64,000 nt of DNA from Trifolium pratense (lineage: Eukaryota > Streptophyta > Magnoliopsida > Fabales > Fabaceae). Below are positions 57,229 through 64,000 of this stretch, piece by piece. The position numbers and the translations under genes are program-made. The stretch is taken from positions 4,402,001-4,466,000 of the forward strand of contig NC_060060.1 in the NCBI RefSeq assembly GCF_020283565.1. Reading direction: 5' to 3'. How positions within the stretch are numbered: the stretch's first letter is position 1; every line of letters starts with the position of its first letter. The notes beneath the pieces are model-generated. The model was not told the DNA's origin. It made no database searches and worked only from the letters and a program-made list of their open reading frames with translations.

Positions 57229-58903
57229 TCATTTTCTAATAAGTTAATTTAGTTGTCTAGTAAATTGTTTACTTTTCAAAAATGGTATGGCTTCTTTTTT
57301 AAATAAACCAATGATGAAAAGTGTGAAGGAGAAGATATAAAAAATATTATATTCTTTTGTACATGGGAATCGTATCTCCTAAACCATTTTCATGTTCATG
57401 CCTTTAATTACTTGTTTCTCACACAGTGTGATAAAGTGGACCTTGCAAAATGTATGCTTAATGCAATATCCAATTCCCTTGGTGGATATTTTTCTAACAA
57501 AGTTACCCTTCCAAGAAGTGTGTCTCTTATACCGATTATTCTTTGGCATTTCAAGTTAATAAGAATGTGAATGAAAATCTCAAATCGATTGTATTAAGTA
57601 TTTTAGAAGATATTACGACTATAATTAAGAATATAGACATACATAGATCACACTTCTATACAATTTTTTCATACTATATATTGTTCACATTCACTTTGAG
57701 TGTTTGGGTAAAAAAGTTAATTAATCTCGCATAAGAGCTTATACAAACTGCGGTAAACTTGCATAATTAAGTTAGTGATGATAAGTTTCAACCAATATTG
57801 TAAGATAGCTTCTCTTGCCCCCACACCTCCCCCCATGACTCTTTCCCCCCTCCCCTCCCCGAAAATCCGATTTTGTTCTTGAAAAAAAAAATCGGAACGC
57901 ATTTTCTGGAAAAAAAAATTAGTTTAAATTCAGAAAAAAATCGGAAAACACATTCCAAGTATTTTTTCAAGATTTTTTTTTAAAAACGCGTTCTGAAGTT
58001 TTTACTGAGAGACAGAAAAGCATACCCGAGGGGCAGAAACGTGGGGGAAGAGAAGCTGTCTAATGGGCCATGAATAAGATGATGGCCCATCATATACACA
58101 AAATGAGGAAATTGGGCTTACACTGCAAAAAAGACAAGAAAATCATCAAGCAGCTCAAATGGATGGATGATTGTGAGAGTATTTTTTTTATCATGTAGTT
58201 TCGATGGATATCATCACCGTAAATTGTAAACATCTTTTTCCAATGTTTACACAGTCAAGGTATTAGAGATCGTCCGATCTTAATAAGATAGTTTAAAAAA
58301 TGCAAATCTAATGAGCTGAAATCAAAACTATTTGATATTGATGGAACTTTCACCGATGAGTGACAACATGAGTTTTCCAAGTTTCAAATTGTGGTCAATT
58401 TTAAACAACTAAGTAGATCTTGAACTCTAACTCCTTTATATGAAAAAATTCTTATTGAAAAGAGAATAACATGTCTTATGTATCCAATAAATCTTTGGGT
58501 GAACATTACTTATCGATAAAAAATAGTGAATATTTTTTAGTTATAATGTAGCAATAAAAATATGTTTTAGGGCGCCAAACAACCATTAATACGATATTTC
58601 ATAAAAAGACATGTAATGAAACCTTAAATCTTAGTCTATGGCCATACACACCATAGTTTTCTTCTTAGTTCTCGAGTTTTTAAGGGAAACAATTTATTAT
58701 TAATTGAAGTTCACTAACCACTTAAGTTCAATCACTCCAATTTTCTCGAGGAGAATCCAGTTAAGTTCAATCACTTCAATTTTCTCAAGGCAAATCGTTA
58801 TATTAATCCGAATGAAACACAATAGTTAAAAATACAAAATTGATATTATATTATAAATAAAAATGAATAAATAAAATTGATGTTATGTAAAAAAAATAAA
58901 AAT
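57229..58903. other. Spacer, no gene seen
   Basis: Contains a C-rich pyrimidine run at 57817-57862 on the + strand and poly-A/T stretches with repeated ATCGGAA words (57865-57945). No coding region is supported. Confidence 0.45.
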
Positions 58904-58977
58904 TGGCCCATGCAGGTCTCGAACCTGCGACCTTCGCGTTATTAGCACGACGCTCTAACCAACTGAGCTAATGGGCC
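58904..58977 (-). tRNA. tRNA-Ile (anticodon AAU)
   Basis: On the minus strand a 74-nt cloverleaf: acceptor GGCCCAT pairs with ATGGGCC plus discriminator A; D-loop TAGCTCAGTTGGTTAGAGC; anticodon loop CTAATAA (AAU, written AAT); variable loop; T arm GCAGG-TTCGAGA-CCTGC. Intron-less, no CCA encoded. A T-rich tract directly follows on the minus strand as the Pol III terminator. Nuclear type, not an organelle copy. Confidence 0.97.
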
Positions 58978-59799
58978 AATTATGTTATATTGCTACATCT
59001 ATATAAAAACATATTTAGTTCAATTAGCTCTTCTTCTTTTTTAGATAAACAAAATGATAAGTCATTAAAATTTACACACACAAAATGGAGGAATCGAAGT
59101 TCAAACACTGATCATGACGCATGACCTTACAATTTTAACATTCTTACAAGTTAACCTATGATTTATGGACGTTTACCTCTAATCTTTATTAACTCTTGAA
59201 TTCATGTTTTTTCATTTACTTCATTCAATAATAATTAATTTCCCTCATTTCCTCCTAGACATGTCAACAAGGTTGCAAAGGAGCGAAATACTTCTCCACT
59301 CTCTTCTCTTCCATCTAAAATATTTTATATAAAAAAATATTATCTTTGTCCTTATTCTCCGTTTACATCCTTGTGATCCTCAATTTCCACACAAGAGCCT
59401 ATAAACATTAAAAATAATAATTTTTTTATTATTTTTGACTAAATTTTTTTATCATTTATTTTCAAACAAATTAATAAACTAAAATATTAAAATGTATACA
59501 TTTATTAAAAAAATGTATACACTTATTAAAATAATACTAATAAGGTAAAAATAAAATAATAATAATAATAAGGTTACCAAATTTTATTTTGACCAAATAA
59601 TAAGGTCACCAAAAAAATAAAATTAACAAATAAAAAAACTTATTTTCCCCCAAAAAAGGGTGCTAAAATTAGGGTTTCATTTTGCTATTACATATACTAT
59701 TTCATTTCTGATTTCATTCACCGTTCAGCTCAAAACCCTTTCTTCGTCTTCTTCTTCTTATTCTTCATCTTCCATTTTCCAATTTTCTCTGAAGAAACA
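58978..59799. other. Spacer and VDAC 5' leader
   Basis: AT-rich; the last ~130 bp, with CCTTTCTTCGTCTTCTTCTT, is a pyrimidine-rich leader typical of housekeeping genes. No other gene seen. Confidence 0.5.
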
Positions 59800-62700
59800 A
59801 TGTCAAAGGGTCCAGGTCTCTACTCTGACATCGGCAAAAAAGCCAGAGGTAAATCTCTTTCTCTCTCAACATCAATCTTTCTCTTAATTAATTCATTTTT
59901 TTTTTTTAAGAAAATTCATATATTTTTTGTTTTGTTTTATTGTAGATCTTCTTTTCAGGGATTACAACACTGATCAGAAGTTCACTCTCACCACTTATTC
60001 ACCCACTGGAGTTGTGAGTTTTTTTTTTTAATTAATTTTTAATTTAATTTTTTTTGCGGTGTGATTTATTTTTTTACAATTTGTTGTTAGGTTTTTGTTT
60101 GTTTGTTATTTGGGTGAGTTGTTAATTGTGTTTGTGAATTTTTGTGAGGTGTTATTGATTATTGTGATTGTGATAACAATGTTGTGGTGTGAGTGATTAT
60201 ATTTTAATTTTGTGTATTGAGTGTGTTTAATGTTTGACTAGTGGATTTGGTGATTTGGTAATGATGCATGATTGTGAAAATGAGTTTTACTTTTTTGTAA
60301 ATCTCGTTGTATGTGGTTGTTTACGGAGGAATTGTTGATTATTGTGAAACTGGTTATGGTAGATTTGATGTTACTCAAATGTAATATGAGTGAAAAAAAG
60401 AGATTGTTTAGGGGTTTTTATGTTGCATTCGTGATGAACAGACGATGCATGATTGTGAGAATTGGTGTTACTTTCTGTTACTCGATCTGTCTATGGCTGT
60501 TTTGGGAGGAAATGTGGATTATTGTTATAGCAATGTGGTGGTGTTGTGGTGTGTGTACTGACACTTTAGTAGATTGTAGATATGTCATGTGTTTAGTGTT
60601 TGACATCGACATGTGTGATTACATTTATTCGATTTTCTCAAGTTGTTATCGTTTGTTGATGTGTAATTGTTGTGTCTGTGTCAGTGCTCCATAGCTTATT
60701 ATTGTCATCGTTCAAGTGTGTTCGTGTTTAGTAATTGATTTGTTGCTAGGTGCATATGCATGACTTTGAGAATGATTCTTACTTTTAGGAACCCTATTTG
60801 TCAAAGGTTGTTTTGGGAAGCATTATTGATTATTGTGATTTGATAGTTATTTTGTGTTGTGGTATTTTGCGTGTTTGTTTTTGGGGTTTGACTTTTTGGT
60901 GTTGAATGTTGATGCATGGTTAGGAGAATGAATCTTACATTTTTGAACCCTTTTATGCAGGCTATAACCACCTCAAGTACCAACAAAGGTGAGATTCTTT
61001 TGGGCGATATTAACACCCAGTTGAAGCACAAGAATGTCACTACTGATATCAAAGTGGACACGGATTCTAATGTAAGTTCACCATTTTTTCTTTATTTGGG
61101 ATTTGTTTTTTTGCTATTCTATTAGATTTTCTGTTTAATTTGTCTTGCAAAATTTATGAAACTGATTTTTATGGCTGATATTTGGGCTTTACTACCCTTG
61201 AAAGGCGGGTTCTCAGCAGAATTTTATGTGTTTTTTGTCTTTATTTTACACTAGGGTGTAAAAATAGTTTACAACTCTGATTGGCTTTTTATGTGCACCT
61301 TCTATTGATTTCTAATTGTTTTTGGGGTCCTCTCCCTCTCATTTTTTTAATTAGTCTACCTGAGCCCTCTTAATTTCTGCTTAGTTTGAAATTTAAGCTA
61401 GAAGGGCCATATGTTAGATGCAAGTAAGAATTGCTATCAGTTTGCCAACATTAATTTAAGAATCAACGAATGAAATTAATAGTTTATATTTCAAAACAAA
61501 TTAAGCTTATGATACTGCCAAATCAAAGTATGTTTCTACATGTTCCCTACTTTATAGTATGATGATTCTCTCTGTGCAAATAAGTTCAATATTCATTCCT
61601 CGGGTAAGAATTGTTTGTTTTGATCTTGATTTCAGCCCCAATAAGCTGAAATGGGCTAAACTATATTTGTATTTTACTACCAATGTTCAATGCCTGTTAC
61701 TATTCTTAAACTTGATCATATGATCCTCACTGCACGTCTATTTATGTCAATTTACATTTTATCTTGCAAATTACCAATTCTCTTTGTATGTATGTTTACT
61801 GTATTTAGTGTTTAACTGTGCATATTCATTCCAGCTCTTCACAACTATCACTGTTAACGAGGCAGCTCCTGGCCTCAAGGCTATTCTTAGCTTCAGAGTT
61901 CCTGAACAAAGGTCTGGAAAGGTGAGATAAGTCATTAGTTTTGCATATGATTCTATGAGTCTCCAGAGGAAAGCATGAATCACTAATTTGAGAAACAAAC
62001 TTATGTATGAAACAGGCTGAGATTCAGTACTTGCATGACTATGCTGGAATTTCTGCTAGCGTTGGGTTGACTGCAAACCCAATTGTCAACCTCTCTGGTG
62101 TTATTGGAACTAATGTTACTGCTCTCGGAAGTGATCTTTCTTATGACTCTAAAACTGGTGAGGTTACAAAGTTTAATGCTGGTGTGTCCTTCACCAAAGA
62201 TGATTTGGTTGCTTCGTTGATTCTGTGAGTAACTCTTGTCCCTTTCTAACAGGAATTTTGTAATTATTCAAGTTACATGCACTTATACTCTATTAATGAC
62301 ACTTTCTAACAGGAGGTCTCATATAAGCAAACCTCCTGTTAGAAACATATTAAAGTAAAGATTTATGTTTACCCCAGTCTCATATATAAGCAAAAAAGTG
62401 CTCATATTTTTTGGCTTCAAATATAAGCAAATATAACTACTTTTGACTCAATTAATGATATAATGTCTCTTCTAAAATACCCTTCAATTAATATAATTTT
62501 TAATTTTCAACTAGCACTGACGTGTCAAACATTTATAGAAAATATAAGTGATTGTATAAGTCAATGTTGTGTCGGTGTCAAACACTAGATACACATTCAA
62601 TTTGATGTGTTGGTGCTTACATAGCTTGTGGGAGCTTTGGAGTTTTAAAATTAATCTTTAGCTTGTTTTGCTTACAAATGACTTGGAGATGTATTATTAT

Positions 62701-63524
62701 ATTTTCTAAGGCTTCAAAGCTGATTAGCATTTCGTTAACTTCCGAGGCAACATTTAGTAGTTTTCTGTTTCCTATTTTCTATGAGTTGTCTGTTTATCTT
62801 AGCAGACCTTGCATAGTTAAATGAGGCATTACAGTTTTGTTGCAGCAGTTGCCTCTTTAGATATAGGTTCTGTTTGTTAAGACATTTTTATATAAAGAAA
62901 TTACTTTTAGAAGTTATTCATCCATTTTTACTAAAATTTGAAGCTATATTGAGCCGTTTCTGTTAAAAATCTTTTTCAATACATGATTAAAAACAATTTT
63001 CAGTAGGTTTTTTATTTTTATTTTTTATAAATGATTTTCATTATAGCTTATGATTTTCTTCAAAATCTCCAAAATTTATTCTCTAAGATCCCCTTTGCTA
63101 CAAATTTAAAAAAAATTGATTTGATTTTGTTGCACAGTTGCCTCTGTAGATATATTTTATAAACTCTAGTGTGTTTGAACTGATTGAAATGTGTGTCGAT
63201 ATGGAAAATTTATGCAGGAATGAAAAAGGTGATCTCTTGAATGCTTCATACTACCATGTGGTCAATCCACTTACCAAAACTGCTGTTGGTGCTGAGGTTG
63301 CCCATCGACTCTCCACCAAAGAGAACACACTCACACTTGGCACTCAGCATGCATTAGATCCTTTGACCACAGTGAAAGCTCGATTCAACAACTTCGGAAA
63401 GGCAAATGCTCTCATCCAGCACGAGTGGCGCCCAAGGTCATTCTTCACCATTTCTGGTGAGGTGGACACCAAGGCCATTGAGAAGAGTGCAAAGGTTGGA
63501 ATCGCTCTGGCTCTCAAACCTTGA
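59800..63524 (+). CDS. VDAC: Voltage-dependent anion channel, mitochondrial outer-membrane porin (276 aa, 6 exons)
   Basis: Exons 59800-59848, 59946-60013, 60961-61071, 61835-61921, 62016-62224 and 63218-63524 have GT-AG borders and matching phase, 277 codons with TGA. The protein begins [19 protein letters not shown], the amphipathic N-terminal helix of plant VDACs. The rest is alternating beta-strand sequence with the GLK motif ([10 protein letters not shown]) and the C-terminal strands FFTISGEVD and KVGIALAL. Length and exon number match plant VDAC genes. It forms the 19-strand barrel that passes metabolites such as ATP, ADP and inorganic ions across the outer mitochondrial membrane. No truncation or odd residues were seen. 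Introns 2 and 5 carry repeat remnants; intron 5 also has a strong hairpin. Confidence 0.95.
60540..60700. repeat. GTGTC-rich repeat remnant in VDAC intron 2
   Basis: TACTGACACTTTAGTAGATT, GTTTGACATCGACATGTGTG and an end GTGTCTGTGTCAGTGCTCCA-TAG recall the right end of 18690-19226 (GTGTCGAAGTACGTGCTTCA-TAG). Confidence 0.45.
62303..62345. repeat. Perfect hairpin in VDAC intron 5
   Basis: TTTCTAACAGGAGGT and ACCTCCTGTTAGAAA are exact reverse complements (15 bp stem) around a 13-nt loop. The word CTTTCTAACAGGA also occurs once more at about 62243. Confidence 0.9.
62510..62640. repeat. GTGTC-rich repeat remnant in VDAC intron 5
   Basis: CACTGACGTGTCAAACATTT, TTGTGTCGGTGTCAAACACT and TTGGTGCTTACATAGCTT match the same family as in the AP2 and PIN introns. 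Confidence 0.45.
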
Positions 63525-64000
63525 AACGAATTTTGAGTCATTATTGTGTTGAGGTAGGCATTGTTAGCAAACAAGCACATAATTTGGTGTTTTTTGAGCA
63601 AGTCTTTACGATGCTTTTGATGATTGCATTTTAAGCAAAACAACGTTGTATAAATAAGTAAGGGATTCTTTCTTATAAACCAAATGTTAACTCTTAATTT
63701 CCCAATCTTTCGGCATATAATATCTTTTGTTGTACTGAGCAGTAATGCTCATTATTGAGGTTTTTACAGCTTGATTTATAAGCTATTTGCATGTGATAAT
63801 TCTCCTCCCTTTTAGCTTTTGCTTTGAGGAGTTAAGGGCTCAAATGAGCTATTATGTTCTTTTACTGCTTGATTGCTTTTTATTACTTTCCCAAGGGATT
63901 TTTTTTTACTCAGAATTTGCATCTGCCTCTAGTCATTATGATTTAATCTGTTAACTATTTTTGTAGAACTTCAAATTAGTGTCCTTTAATTGTAGTGTCT
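63525..64000. other. VDAC 3' UTR and flank
   Basis: The 3' untranslated region of VDAC, then AT-rich DNA to the window end. No further gene seen. Confidence 0.6.

Noticed and set aside
60311..60694. 127-codon Cys/Trp-rich frame
   Set aside because: Falls wholly within VDAC intron 2 and has no family resemblance.

Overview
This is a 64 kb stretch of AT-rich nuclear plant DNA. Genes have GT-AG introns, intergenic DNA is full of MITEs, SINEs and retroelement scraps, and one nuclear tRNA is present. The host is most likely a legume, probably of the Medicago/Trifolium/Pisum group: the degenerate RNase H-like fragments, the SINE families and the two-exon cysteine-rich peptide gene all look like that lineage. 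I cannot name the species from sequence alone.

Layout, left to right. 1.4-3.6 kb (+): an eight-exon AP2 transcription factor of the WRINKLED/AINTEGUMENTA-like class, with a 9-nt micro-exon. 6.4-8.5 kb (-): an intronless plant-specific secretory/transmembrane protein. 9.0 kb: an RNase H-like retroelement scrap. 10.8-15.4 kb (-): a six-exon PCF11-like pre-mRNA 3'-end processing factor. 15.6-20.5 kb: a Stowaway MITE, a SINE, a long-inverted-repeat element and a second RNase H scrap. 21.3-23.3 kb (+): a small CRIB-domain ROP effector (RIC type). 24-33.5 kb: repeat-rich DNA with a CACTA end, several MITEs, LTR-like sequence, a Helitron helicase scrap and fragments of small membrane proteins. 33.6-35.6 kb (-): an unrecognised multi-pass membrane protein gene whose 3' part has been tandemly triplicated. 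36.4-38.7 kb: one fold-back element nested in another. 40.5-41.5 kb and 46.0-49.1 kb (+): a truncated and an intact copy of a pectate lyase gene, with a defensin-like gene between them. 50.1-51.7 kb: a 5'-truncated LINE with an exact target-site duplication. 53.5-56.4 kb (+): a short PIN auxin carrier (PIN8-like). 58.9 kb (-): tRNA-Ile(AAU). 59.8-63.5 kb (+): a mitochondrial outer-membrane porin (VDAC).

The genes are unrelated single-copy plant genes, not an operon or cluster. A weak shared theme is pollen: relatives of the pectate lyase, PIN8, RIC proteins and the 6.4-8.5 kb protein have pollen or anther roles. That is inference only.

The most interesting points are: (1) the truncated pectate lyase copy, which now encodes a secreted-looking His-rich mini-protein and keeps a TATA-like box that the intact copy lacks; (2) the 570-bp triplication inside the membrane-protein gene, with a distant relative whose 5' part ends at LTR-like DNA; (3) the nested fold-back elements, one carrying a 39-bp piece that recurs inverted about 630 bp away; and (4) a dispersed GTGTC-rich repeat that recurs in introns of three different genes.
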